Of a stretch of 64,000 nucleotides of DNA, positions 43,390 to 54,915 are shown one piece after another. The DNA is from Saccharum officinarum (Eukaryota; Streptophyta; Magnoliopsida; Poales; Poaceae). Where the stretch lies: the NCBI GenBank assembly GCA_020631735.1, contig CM036159.1, positions 21,057,511 through 21,121,510 of the forward strand, written 5' to 3'. The first letter of the stretch is position 1; each line of letters starts with the position of its first letter. The notes below the pieces were generated by a model. That model was not told where the DNA came from. It saw only the letters and a program-made list of their open reading frames with translations, and searched no databases. Made by a program: the position numbers and the translations under genes.

Positions 43390-43656
43390 TCTTCAACTGC
43401 AATACATTTTGATCCATCTGTGGGGGAGATTCCCGCAAATCTACCGACTCACCATGCGCAGGCTATCACGGAGGTACTCGCGACTACTGAGACAACTTCT
43501 AGTACCGGCTCCGACGAGAACGACAGCAGCTGGACTGGTGCCGACTTCTCCGGGCTCAACGACCCGGGGGCTCTACGTCGTTTCATCGGCGTCTACGACT
43601 ACCTCCTCGATAACGGCGACTCCGACGACGATGGCTACGAGCTCACATGGCCATAA
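43390..43656 (+). pseudogene. Gag-like N-terminal frame of the gypsy element
   Basis: The frame reads HFDPSVGEIPANLPTHHAQA and then an acidic Ser/Thr-rich region with DPGALRRFIGVYDYLLDNGD and a stop. The same kind of LRRF-YDYLL segment is found near the gag start of non-autonomous grass gypsy elements (family recollection, not verified). No matrix or capsid domain follows. About 80 residues remain. Confidence 0.5.
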
Positions 43657-44418
43657 CACCGAAAGGAGGAGGTCACGCGCAGGACTGACATGCCATGATT
43701 GGTAGATCACCCCATCATCCTCCCACCCATGATCTATTATTCCGTTCGAACATTATCTTTTCGTACTGATGAAACTGTTGCATGTTATCTGCTACGATTT
43801 ATCTCATCATTTACGCGTTAAATCACGAGTTACATTATCAGCGATAATTATGCGATACATTTCACATTATCAGCGATAATTACACGATGTGTTTCATATT
43901 GTCAGCGATGATTACACGATATGTTTTCGCCCTTTACGGTCCGATCACAGCATGGAGTTCAAAGGCTGGCCCGCGAAGGGTTCGACAGCCGCTCCGAGCC
44001 ACCCGAGTGAGGGATGGTATGAGAAGGGGCAACGCACGACCAGTACCCGGACGCACGAAGTGTCATGGGCCTTCTCGAACCATGTTCAAGTCCAGGCTAG
44101 TTTACAGTTCAGGAGGTTTTTTCAAAAAAGGCAGCGAGCCCTCGGGGACGGTCGAATGACCCCAGAAACTCTCCGAACTAACTGCTAGGAAATTTTGAAG
44201 TCGGTCACTAGCTTACCTCCGTCGGATCCCCACGAACGGGAACCGGGGCTTTACTTGAACCGACCCGATTGCAACTCAACGGGCACCATGACTCGACCCA
44301 GCGAAGGAAGTCATGGCGTTGCCTAACCCTCCTCTTTGCGAAAAAGATGCATGAGGGATATACTAACAAAGTCACTTAACTGGCCCCACACGCTAGTAAG
44401 GACTTCGAAGGACCGGGG

Positions 44419-46405
44419 TAAAAGTCCTATGTTTTGTGTTGGTAATTAGTGACAATACATAGTACTAATCACATAGCAAAGACATGTGTGTAGCTATGAT
44501 GTGGTTGGTGCAACGACGTGGTGAAGCAAGGATCAAGCAATGGTGATATGATCAAATGCTTGTCATGATGGAGTTGGATGGAGGTGCAAAGCCAAATCAT
44601 GATGCTCAAGGCAAAGGTATATGATAGGACTTTTTTGATTTGCATCCAAGACACCATAGAGGGTGTGGATGACATAGGATACACAGCCGTACTATGAAGA
44701 GAGGAATTCTCTTTGCAATTGAGTTCTACATATGCCTCTAGGTGTCATTCTTTGATCATATGTATTAGGATCTAGTAAAGAGCTAACATAACGCCTTGAA
44801 AAATGATTGTGAAAATGCTAACATATATGCACATGGTGATGTACACTTGATGTTGTTAGCACATTTGCGAAGGCGGTGAAGTTTGAGCGGTAGAGAGGGG
44901 TTTGGGGTAGCGAGGCGGGATTCAGGCGTTTTCACAGAGATGAAACGCTTATTTTCCATTGCGCCGAAGAATGAAAAAGGAGACGAAGTTGCGGGAGTGT
45001 TTATCATTGAGAAACACTCGTCAAACGCTGGTCTCGGGAGCGTCGGACGCTGATGTCAGCGTCTGGTGGCTTACCCTCGTTCGTGCGCTACTGAGAAGGA
45101 GGCGTCGGACGCGGTGGTGTTGAAGCGACAGATGTCGGGTGTCAGCGTTTGTTGGACTCGATGTCAGTAGCTCTGCTCGCCTCGGTGATGACAGACGCGG
45201 TGCGCTTCTATTGCCTTCACGATGGACACGTCAGGTGAGAAATCAGCACGATTGGGAGCTTAATAGACCGCGTCTGTCGAGCGCCGGACACGCGGACCTT
45301 CAAGCGACAGATGCGTCTGTTGGTTGGAAATTGATCGTTGGAAATTAGACTCAGCAGGACACGTGGCGTTCATCCGAGTGACGGACGCAATATGCAGCGT
45401 CTGTGGCAAGTGCGACAGACGCATCTGGTGACACCGCATTTTGGAATAACGGCTCTATTCGAAGGGGTATGTCTATATATACTTGTTGGCCGGCTTTGGG
45501 CTCCATCTCTTGGCACTTTGACATTCTTATGAGCATCTTGAGCTGAGCCAACGCCCTCACCTCTCTTCCCACTCATCTCCTTGCATTCGATTGCAATTCT
45601 TAAGTGAGATTGAGTGATTCAAGTGCATTGATCATTGCTTTGCATTTAGAGGCACTTGAGGGATTATTTTGCTGCAGGATTTCTTGTTACTCTTGGTAGT
45701 TACCGCCACCTAGATGGCTTAGAGCAGCGGTGGAGGTCCGTCATGTGTTGGTGATTGTTCGTGGTCGTCTTCGGTGATTGTCTTGTGAGGGGTTCTTGTG
45801 GTTCCCCGGCGGAGCGCCGAATTCCAACTCTAGTGGATTACTCGTGTCATTGCAACTCTTAGCCATTGGTAGATTCTTATGACGCCTTTTGAGAGGCTCG
45901 GTGTGTTATACAAGTTAGCCACCGAACCACGTGGTGTAAGGGGACACAACAGGGACTAGCGCGCCGGCAAGCACGTGAACCTCGGGATAAATCATTTGTC
46001 ATCAATTCGTTATTGTGATTGGTTTATCTCGGTGATTGGCTACTTGATTGGATCATTATTTGGATATATCAATTGGTTGGCTATATTCATCGCCCCTCGG
46101 TGAAATTATTTCTAGACCTACTCTTGCATTACTTTTGTTACTATCTTGTTGTAGTCATTGTCTTGCCTAGTTGCCTTGTTAGCTTGAGTAGAGTAGTTTG
46201 TCTTAGTTGTTACTCTTGCGGTTTATACTTGTGCGGTTGAGTGTTTCAAAACTAGAATTGCCAATTGGATAGGTGGCTTGCAAACCCCTCTTAAGCTAGG
46301 CAAAACTTGCATCTTGCTAATTGTTATTACTAATCAACTTGTCTAGCACATTTTATAGAAAATTTTATTATGCTATTCACCCCTTCTAGCCATCAAGACC
46401 TTTCA
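44419..46405 (+). mobile_element. Solo LTR (Copia 2 relative) inserted in the gypsy element
   Basis: About 1,987 bp, starting TAAAAGTCC (decayed TGAAAG) and ending GACCTTTCA. Its ends match the Copia 2 LTR ends when reversed (GGCTAGA-GGGGTGAATAGC). CCGGGG flanks it on both sides (44413-44418, 46406-46411). TATA box CTATATATAC at 45473-45482. No internal region is present. Confidence 0.82.
45020..45430 (+). repeat. GACGGACGC / GCGTCTGTC motif array in the solo LTR
   Basis: About a dozen variants of G(T/A)CGGACGC, CAGACGC and the reverse GCGTCTG within 400 bp, ending 40 bp before the TATA box. It is the decayed counterpart of the GACCGGACGCG array of Copia 2. Confidence 0.75.
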
Positions 46406-46943
46406 CCGGGGGCCGAAATGCCTGACCCACGAACGAACCTTCCCAAGCGTACCAACGGGCTGATGATCCTAAGACTTAGGCGAGAGAGCCCGACCCCTCC
46501 TAGGGGCCACGGGACCCGAGGGCAGAAATGCCCAAACGAATTTTTCCAAGCGTCCCAATGGGCCAACAACCCCTAAGACTGAGGCGAAAAAGCTAGACCC
46601 CTCCTCGGGGGACGGGACTCGGGGACAGAAATGTTCGACCCGCGAGCGAGCCCTCCCGATGCACCTATGGTCCTAGATAGTGGCAGAAGCCTCGATAAGG
46701 ACGCGTCTAACCCAGCCTCGGGACACAAAAAACTACCACACTCAAATGTCCAATCGATCTACGCGCACACTAGTCAGTTCCTCCCCAAGAGAAAACCGAC
46801 GATAGGCAGGGTCTCGGCGACCTCGCCAAAACCGCTATCAAACAATCAACACGAAACGAAATGATGGCATTAGGGAGATAGAACATAACAACAAACTGAT
46901 TTCATTGATAGATCGTTTTACACTTCATGGGGAAAGGGGGTCC
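46406..46943 (+). other. Gypsy internal non-coding region
   Basis: Imperfect repeats containing CCCGACCCCTCCTAGGGG-type blocks (46480-46640). No coherent frame. Confidence 0.55.
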
Positions 46944-47552
46944 TAGACTATGCCTACGGATCCTCGTTGAGAACCTGGTTCGTAGGGACCAGGGCAGCGA
47001 CGACGTTCGCCGCCGGTTCGAAGCCCTCGAGGAGGTCCTCGTAGTTCCCGAGCCCCTCTCCCAATGGGAAGCCCTCGACATCCTGGAGCTCCACGTCTGT
47101 GGCTGCCTAGGCCATTGTCAGCGCGACGGCCACCCCTCAATGAACGCCACGCTCAATCACCAGGACGTCGGTGGTGTTACGAAGGGACTCTACCTCCGCG
47201 AGCAGTTCTGCCCAAAACGAACAAAGAACATTAGACTTTAAGATCAACCAAAAAGCGAAATAAGGAAACGGTAAAGCACTCACACGCGCATCGACGGTCG
47301 GACTCCGTTCGTTGTGAATGGGCAAGCGCCGCCTCCTCCTCCAAGGACATCACCACTGCCTTCACGGTGGCCAACTCCTCCCGCGCCTCCTGCAATGGGG
47401 TAGGAACACCCTAGGCCGCAACATTCTAGGCCTGCCCGTACCTCGACGAGGAAGCGACGTCGGGGTTAAGACGATGGCGGCGAGAGGGCACCCCATCCCC
47501 TTCTCCCGGCGTGCTCACGCGGGAGCCCCTGGATGAGTCGCGTGTGCTCCAT
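46944..47552 (-). pseudogene. Antisense frame of the gypsy element (aORF-like)
   Basis: On the minus strand, opposite to the element, ATG near 47552 gives MEHTRLIQGLPREHAGRRGW, then a frame break, then an acidic coiled-coil-like stretch (EELATVKAVVMSLEEEAAL), a possible intron (GTGAGTGC near 47280), AELLAEVESLRNTTDVLVIE, VELQDVEGFPLGEGLGNYED and LLEGFEPAANVVAALVP with a stop near 46960. Some plant Tat/Retand-lineage gypsy elements carry extra antisense frames between pol and the 3-prime LTR; this fits that position. Broken by at least one stop. Confidence 0.5.
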
Positions 47553-48438
47553 TGCTAAGGTGGCGAAGAGGAAAGAATAAAGAGCAAGGATGGAAGAAGA
47601 GAGATGCCAGGGTCGGGCACCCCGACTCGGGTTATAAAGGGCCCCGGGGAGGCCTCTCAACTCCTGGGCAATCAATACGCCCAACTGCCCCGCTCATCTC
47701 CCAAGGGAACCGCGTCGGCCTCACGCCACACCTCGAGAAGGCGAACCATCGTAGCATAGGCAGTTTACATCCCACCGCTCCACGGGCCGACGATAGGCCT
47801 CAAAAAGATAACCGACTGAACACGAACCACCCACCTTTTCGCACACCGCAACGCGAAGCGTCACAACAGTAACTGCCCCGCGCGACCTCTCGTCTCCCGC
47901 AGGCAGGCCCACTCGCTTGATCATAAGCCCTTGAAAGGATAACTCATCCCTCCAAGACCTCGGGGGCTACACCTGGCAGGTGCGCTCACGCGCACCCACT
48001 GGATAGTCTCCTCAAAACCAAACAAACCACAAAAAGACCCAAATAGGATGATGAAGGTCCATGCACGACCTTTCGTTCTGCTAAAGAGCGTAAGGGAAAC
48101 AACATGACAGCCGAGAGGCCATCCGGTCAGTCCCTTGCAGCGCGCGGGGGCTCGAGGGCTTCCCCGGCATCCCGACCTAGCGAATGGTCTACACCAGGGC
48201 CGCAAGGACTCCCCGTCCGACCCACGGTCATACTAAAAACACCACACTCGCTTGATTATAAGCCTTTGAAGGGATAACCCATCCCTCCAAGGCCTCGGGG
48301 GCTACACACGCCGGATGTGCTCGCGCGCACCCACCAGACAGTCCTTCTAAAAATAAAAACGAGTCAAAAACTACCCATCATCTCTCATTATCAAGCCTCT
48401 AAAGGAGTGCTCCACTCCTCTATAGGCTCGGGGGCTAC
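47553..48438 (+). other. Gypsy region before the 3-prime LTR
   Basis: Contains at least three GGCCTCGGGGGCTAC-like purine tracts and repeated ACTCGCTTGAT-ATAAGCC(T/C)TTGAA blocks (47905, 48245), i.e. internal duplication of the polypurine region. Confidence 0.65.
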
Positions 48439-49489
48439 TGTCGGGTATCAAAATACACGGGGTACCCCAATAGGGGGTAAAATACGACACCTTACACATT
48501 TGTAGGCCCACTATAAGGGGCCCAAAAAGCAATGACAGCATGTCAACCGCTCAATGCGCGAACTGCCAACTCTATCTCGCCCGAGCCTTACGGAGAGGCC
48601 TCGGGCACGATAGGCGTCTCGGGCGACGTCTCTCCGCCTCGTCCGAGCCCCCGCGGCGTCATCAAAGGCGCCCGACCCCCGCGGTGCGTTTCTGCCTCGT
48701 TCGAGGGGCATGTGGAACCCTCAGGCGAAACAGGGAGCCACGGGGACCCCAGCACGGTGTTCGTTCCATCAACGTGATGGATGTGACCGTGTGCAGTCAA
48801 CAGGGGCACCAGAACCACGTCTCGACTCGATATGACCCCAGTCATTCTATCACGACGACATCCATACCTCCACAGCAACGGGGTGACGGCAGCTGTGCCA
48901 CCTAACCCCCTCACTACAAAAATCCCGGTGCACGCGTCACCCACCTTCATGGCACAGGGACGTACAGGTCCAGGCATGACCCCGGTATGTCGCACCAGCA
49001 AACGGAGAGGCCAAAAGATCAACGCCTTGCACGACTCCACGCTACAGGTAAACTGTTCCCACAGGATAAGGAGGAAGATGACTACGTCCGAGATCACTTT
49101 TTTTTTGTCTTTCTCTCTCATTTTTTTTTCGTTTTCACCATTTTACCGTAAATGTAACCCGAGCCCTTCTCTTAAAAAGTATAAAAGGGAAGGCAGGAGC
49201 CACGTCTAGGGCAATCGAATAGCAATCGGAATAGAACCGATCGAAACAACCACCTCCACCACCAAGAGACTTGGGACTTGCTCCCTCTCTCGAAAGCTTG
49301 TAACCCCTACTGCAAGCACCCCGGTGCAAGACAACACGAAACGCAGCGAAAACCACTGGACGTAGGGCCGTTTATGCCCGAACCAGTATACATCCTTGTG
49401 TCCACTTTGCACAGCCATCAGGGTCCTGACACGCAGATACAAATTCGCTAGTCGCTCTGTTTAGACAACCGGTCCTCTAGACACCGACA
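48439..49489 (+). repeat. 3-prime LTR of the gypsy element
   Basis: 1,051 bp, same length as the 5-prime LTR with scattered differences (for example ATACACGG for ATACCCGG near the start). Confidence 0.9.
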
Positions 49490-49913
49490 ACTACACACAT
49501 ATGTTTTCAAGTGTATGTTCCACATGTTTCATCTGTTTTAGACGTATGTTACAAATGTATATTTTAAATGTTTCAGCTGTTTCAGACGCATATTTCATGT
49601 GTTTCATCTAGATGTTGCAATAACTATACAAAGTGTGTTTTAATAGTATACTGTATATGTTGTAATGGTTGGACGAATGATGCAGATGAGATGAGATATT
49701 AGGATGGGGAAAGAGATGCGGCCGAGACAGAGCTCGGCGGAGGACGAGGGCGCTACTGCAAGGGGAAAAGCGTGGCGTGGCAGAGGAAGGAGCGCGACGG
49801 GTTTAACGTCGAGGACGCAACCAGGGTAGGGAGTGAGTCACGGATGGTCGAACACAGTTACTAAAGCGGGATTAATTACGGACGACCGGATGGACGCGAT
49901 TCCCTGGCGCGGG

Positions 49914-50007
49914 ATCTGATTCGAGCGCGAGCACGTCCGACGCGAAAGGGTTACCGGCGTATCTGATGCGAGCACGAGCACGTCCGACGCGAAAGGGTTA
50001 CCGGCGT
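49914..50007. repeat. 47 bp tandem duplication
   Basis: Two adjacent 47 bp copies (49914-49960, 49961-50007), differing at two positions, each with CACGTCCGACGCGAAAGGG. It lies 170-260 bp upstream of the ATG at 50176. Confidence 0.9.
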
Positions 50008-50175
50008 CGGAGCTGGGTTCCGAACGCGGGCTTGGCCTAGATGTGCGGGCGCTAGCTCTACCGATACATTCTTTTCTTCGTTCACACATCGCAGCCACGA
50101 GAAGCAGTGAGCAATTCCACTCTATACTTCTCCCTCACCGGCTCCCCGTCCTCCACTTTCCCCGACGACGACGCC

Positions 50176-52291
50176 ATGTCGGAGCACCCCGCGCCCCGCA
50201 GCTCCGTAGGAAGCCGCAGCTCCGCGCTGCCCCCTCACCACCAGCGCCTCCCGCCCGCGCCCGACCCGCTCGCCTCCGTCTGGATCCGCCGCCTCCACCT
50301 CACCCCCAGCCCGCCGCCGCCGCAGCCACCGCGCCCCCCGCCCCTGCACATCCGCGCGCCGCCGCCTGCACATCAGGACGCCATCTCCACCGACGAGTCC
50401 CGCACGCCGCCGCTCCCGCCGCGCAGCACCGGGTTCGGCCCCTTCCGCTGGAGCCCGCGCCCGTCGCTGGGCGCGCCGGCCGGCGCGTGGGACGCCGCCG
50501 CCGCCGCCGCCGCTTCCGTTGGGTCCGCTGCTGGTCGTAGTGCCGTCGGCGGCGGCCAAACGATGCTGTCGCCGTTCTTCCGTCTCCCAGCGCCACTGCC
50601 GCCGGTCGCGGATTTCGAGGAGGTCATGCCTTTGAGGCCGTTGATCGGGCTCGGAAGCCACAGCGGCAGTGGTGGGTTTCCTGGGCTGTCGCGGCAGATG
50701 GTCGGCGGCGGCGACCCCCGCGATGCCTGGTTGTCGGCCAGAGCTGCAGGTATCTATCGATTTCGGTTCTCTCCTCGATGCCTACCACGTAATTTCAAAT
50801 CGATAAAACAAAGCTGCATTCCTTCTGTAGTCCTTTTAACAGTCTACTTCTCTGGTTTCTTCAACGCCGTGCGGCCTCTGAATTTATCAACTGCATAACA
50901 CCTTCCAGGAAATTCATTTGTCTAAGTAGGTGGATGCTTACGTTCCAGGAATTTCCTTTGTCTAAGTAGGTGGATGCTTGACAGTGTTATGGGAGCAAGT
51001 TTTCTTGTGACGATGCTACAATTTCGTTTTTATATTCATAGTTAATGTAGCGAGTTAGTGACTGCTGGGAATACTATGTGAATTCTTGAGCTACCGGGTA
51101 CATGGCAACATAGATATGGTAACCTGCAACAAAATTATTTTGCACATCATTTTTCACTGTTGTTATCCAGTTGAGCATCAGAGACCTCAGAGGCTCAGAC
51201 CACCACACAAAGTCTTAATTTCTCACTGAATTTAATAAATCTTGTGGTGACAAAATTTGTATTTGTGTAGGTGCTGCATATCCTAGCCATGCTTTGGACA
51301 TGGTTCCCATAAGAACACTTAATGTAAGAGTTTCAACTTTATTTCTCATTACTTGGCAACATCTATTTTTATGGGCGATGTGGCTTCATTCTTTGCAGGT
51401 TGTTAGGGGTACACACATCCCATAACAACAAAATAAATAACCCCCAATGTCATTTGGAACCTGAATACTCCAGAACCTGCATAATCAGTTTAACAAAAAT
51501 GTGAGAAAGATCCTGGTTGAAAGTTGAAATAATTTTCCATAGTGAAACAACTACTGTTGATGGTCCATAACTTAAAGCAAATGAAATGAAACATCTTAAT
51601 GTACTTTCTGAGTGCTAACAGCCAGTGATTGTAGAGACTTTATTGTTGTTGCACGATCTGGTTACCAACTCCCCTTTGCTGAATCACATACGGGGTATTT
51701 GGTTTGAGGAATGGGGCGATCCATCATCTTTTCACTCCTTACATTTTTGTTTGGTATGGGGAATGGAATGGTTATCTATGACCATCATCCCTCACAATTA
51801 CATGAGCTTCCACCAAAGTCCATGTGATATTGTGATGAACTCCTCATTCCAATCTAGATGAGGTGGTTTCTCAAACAAAACACCTTGATCGCTTCATGAT
51901 TTGTTACATATAAATCCAGATAAAGTGTATCATAACAATATATCGGGTATATTTGTATAACTGGCCTGTTTGGGTAGAAATGTCTTTTGGTATTGAAACA
52001 CCCACATTGTACATTTGTACTGCTGAGAATGACTAGCTGATAGAGAAACCTGGCTTCCATGAACTAACAGTTAACATGGCAGCGTTCCTTCATTAAACAT
52101 TGGCCTACCATTTCTTGCAGGATCTGCATGATAGCATGGTGCAATACCAGTACAACCAAATCTTGCAAGGCATGATCCTAGCTCTAGCAGCCAACATGAT
52201 GAACCTTTCTCGTATTGGAACATGGGGAGGTTTCGGAGAAACACCACAACTTCATCGATCACACCTATTGGTGTTGCTCCTATCAATTTAG
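50176..52291 (+). CDS. Protein of unknown function, proline-rich N terminus
   Basis: Three-exon model: 50176-50749, 51271-51323, 52121-52291; 798 nt, 265 residues. ATG 50176 (MSEHPAPRSSVGSRS) is the first ATG in the GC-rich exon; the frame upstream has no ATG. Exon 1 is Pro/Ala/Ser-rich with SVWIRRLHLTPSP and ends DAWLSARAAG. GCAG|GTATCT joins TAG|GTGCTG to read GAAYPSHALDMVPIRTLN; the next junction (AAT|GTAAGA to TTGCAG) adds DLHDSMVQYQYNQILQGMIL and ends HLLVLLLSI. Phases agree at both junctions, which supports a real gene. I recognise no domain. The C terminus may have shifted frame (see findings). The promoter region is transposon-derived. Confidence 0.65.
51693..51884. mobile_element. 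MITE in intron 2 of the unknown gene
   Basis: About 192 bp, GGGTATTTGGTTTGAG at the left mirrored by CTCAAACAAAACACC at the right; Tourist-like. Confidence 0.75.
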
Positions 52292-53950
52292 GCACGAAGA
52301 GGAATGCTGATTCGACCAATTTTCTCCCTCTGAAGCTCAGGAAACTAAGTGGGGCTATTTAGTGGTTGATGAAATATCTGGTCTGACGGTTTTTGAAATG
52401 CATAAGAAGCACACATATGCTGTTATCAGTAACAGCATGCAGTAACACTTCACCACGCTAGAGCTTGAGAAGGCTGGAGATGGACGCATCTGGTTGCAAC
52501 CATTGTAAATTGTACGTTTGCTCCCAACTTGTTGCATTTACCATCCTTTGAGCTACTGGCCTGCATGTTTGTATAATTTTGGTGTGATATATAGGGCGAT
52601 GTCTTGTGTCACGTTTCCTCCGTGGCGTGTACATTCAAACAAATTGACTTGAAACATGTATTTTTCCTTCCAAGGAATTGTACCTTTTCTGTCTGCTCCC
52701 TTACCATTTTTTTATAACCCTGAAGTTTGTTAAGAAGGAGATTTTCGAAAAAAAGTTTGTTAAGGAGGTACAGGTTTGCGTTGAAGCCATGCTGGAGCTG
52801 TGGTGCAACTGTGTGCTATCAATTTGCCTAGTTTAACAAGTGTGTAACCTATTCCATAACCATGGCTGAAGAGATGCAAGTCTGGCATACCTAGTTCTAC
52901 TTTACCGCCTTAGGCGACCCAGTGGCCCAGAGAATGCAAAGCTGAAAGCTTGCATCCTTATTGGGCTTACATTTTCCTAAGGCAAATTTTGTCTTTGTCG
53001 GTCGGAGGTTTGCACGGCTATGAATCGTTTGGAGGTTTGGTGGGCTGTAAATCGTTGTTGACTAGTAGTTGAGGATATGTTTGGCTACAAATCATTAACC
53101 TTGAGTTGTCTCGGTCACTATCTGACCAGAACAAGTTCATCCGGTTTTTCCAGTCAGCTGCCGGGGACAAAGAACAATCACCCTTGTCCTCTGCTCTCTC
53201 TGCCCGGACAGCTCCTTAGCTGTTCCTGAGTACTCCTTTGATAGCTTTATGTCCGTGAATTCACTGTCAATCTTTTGTGAAAGAATCTTATCCATGTGTG
53301 ATGCGGCCGAATTTCTGTCGTCGATGTCAGTGCTCCTGCACTTGTACATCCATTTCTGATTTTTCGTGTAGTAGTACTTCCAATATAAATTGAGTGAGAA
53401 ATTTTAAGATGGTTGGAAAAAACGCACCACTCTTAGACTAACGCCGGGTGCTTTGTTTGTAGGAATATTTGGCATGAATCTTAAATCATATCTCGAAACA
53501 AATGCGGTTTAGCCTTGCACTCCTGACCTTTTTTTTTTCTGCTTGTTCCATGTATCGGCACTATCCATAGTCAAGATAGCATGCCTGGCCCATTGTTGAC
53601 AATAAGTTTGTTTTCGAGCAGTGGGCCTTTTGGGCGACGACTGATGGAATAGTAGTTGGAGCAGTGGCTGGATTTTTTTTTCTCATGCACTCATATCTAA
53701 AGGCTAGGAAGATATTGTGAACCTTGTAATATCTGTATGTTAGAATTATTTTTAGAACTGTAAATAAAGCAATTTTGATGTCATTAGCACATCTAGTGAT
53801 GGATATGCATGTTGATTCTTGATATGGTTCTGGTGCTCCAAACTATTGCATGGTTTGTCTGCTTCAATCAATAGCCTTTCGGTGGATAGGTCAGAAATTG
53901 GCCTAATTTTTGGAGGAGGCAAAAGGTTTTATTCGTCTGATGAATGTCTG
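52292..53950. other. 3-prime flank and intergenic region
   Basis: 52292-52600 is probably the 3-prime UTR of the 50176 gene. Beyond that there is no supported gene or element. Confidence 0.45.
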
Positions 53951-54135
53951 AAAGACTTCCCAAGTAAAGAGAGAATGTAATCAAGTAGCTAATGCTTTAG
54001 CTTTGTTACCTAGTCGCTGTAAGCATTCTGCGGTATGGTTGGGACAAGCACCTGAGTGTGCTCGGAACTACCTCAATGCCGATTGTAACTCCCCTGTGTC
54101 CAGCTAATAAAGGTCTCTCTTTGCTCTAAAAAAAC
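53951..54135 (+). pseudogene. 3-prime end of a LINE (RNase H C terminus and polyA)
   Basis: The frame reads QVKRECNQVANALALLPSRC, then AVWLGQAPECARNYLNADCN and a stop, followed by AATAAAGG and a short A-run (54128-54134). RECN-VA-ALA and the W---P-C---YL--DCN ending are typical of plant LINE ORF2. The copy is 5-prime truncated, as usual for LINEs. Confidence 0.78.
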
Positions 54136-54697
54136 AATTTTGACACCCTTTGTACTTGGAGTTGCCTATTGAGACAAATATACGTTATGGTTCAGAACTC
54201 AGAAACATAATGCAAAATATTTAATTTCCATCGTAGATGATTTTCTTGAAGGTGCATTTTACTACTATCTCTATCCTGAATTACGAGGGACCCAGTTTTA
54301 TCCTAAGTTAAACTATAAAATTTTGACCAAATTTATAGAAAACAAGAAAAATATGTAGAACTTTAAATTAGCTTAATTGGATACGTTATGAAATGTAATT
54401 TTATATTAAACCTTTTTGATGTGGTAGTGTGTTCTCTATAAATTTGGTCAAACTTAACATAATTTTAACTTAAGATAAACTTATAGGTCTCTTATATTTC
54501 AGAACGAAGGGAAAGGGAATACCTTATATATTGAAAATTCATGTCTACACCCGATGGCGCCTTTTGTATCTGGTAGTGCACTAACGGTAATGTTGTGCTA
54601 AGGACGTCTGTTCGCCAAGACGCTTCTGTTGATGGGCCATGACACCAGCTCAACGGCCCAACTCTCCACCTACCTATCGGAACTGAAAACCTAGGAG
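54136..54697. other. Intergenic with Stowaway-like relic
   Basis: 54268-54530 has TTGACCAAATTTATAGAAAA and TATAAATTTGGTCAAACTTAA as an inverted pair and decayed ends, typical of an old Stowaway. The rest is unassigned. Confidence 0.5.
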
Positions 54698-54915
54698 TTG
54701 AGTGCTCGAGTGGGACATCCTCGCGGCGCGGCGTTGGTCACCACGGCACCATCCACTCCATCACCACGTACTGACCAATCCCACGCCTCCCCAACCAAAA
54801 CTGTCTCCGTTCTTCGGTCCGGCACCGCAACCCATAGCAATGGCCTCCATGGGGGCCGTGGCATCATGGAAGAGATCTTCACCTGCATGGCTGCATCCCC
54901 ACCCAACCCATCCCC

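Larger units (their letters stand above)
42027..49489 (+). mobile_element. Ty3/gypsy LTR retrotransposon without reverse transcriptase
   Basis: Two LTRs of 1,051 bp (42027-43077, 48439-49489), TGTCGGGT...ACCGACA, with a 5 bp duplication ACTAC (42022-42026, 49490-49494). A primer site is suggested by TGGCGTGCCAGG at 43080. GGCCTCGGGGGCTAC-type polypurine tracts occur near 47960, 48290 and 48425. Subtracting the solo LTR at 44419-46405, only about 3.4 kb of internal sequence remains, with a gag-like start and an antisense frame but no protease, RT or integrase. It is a non-autonomous derivative. Confidence 0.88.
41457..50065. mobile_element. Probable DNA transposon hosting the gypsy element
   Basis: Sequence on both sides of the gypsy insertion (41860-42026 and 49490-49660) has the same style of imperfect repeats on GTATGTTTCA-TGTTTCA-ATGTTGCAA, so the two flanks form one element. 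GTCCGGACGCG near 41479 and CACGTCCGACGCG near 49929 and 49976 lie towards the outer ends, with GGGTAGGG-ATCC at the left and GCGCTAGCTCTACCGAT at the right as weak candidate termini. Superfamily (Mutator- or hAT-like) unresolved; borders approximate. Confidence 0.4.

Noticed and set aside
51395..51440. Extra exon of the 50176 gene after TTTGCAG at 51399
   Set aside because: It would bring an in-frame TAA within nine codons; skipping to the acceptor at 52120 keeps the frame open.
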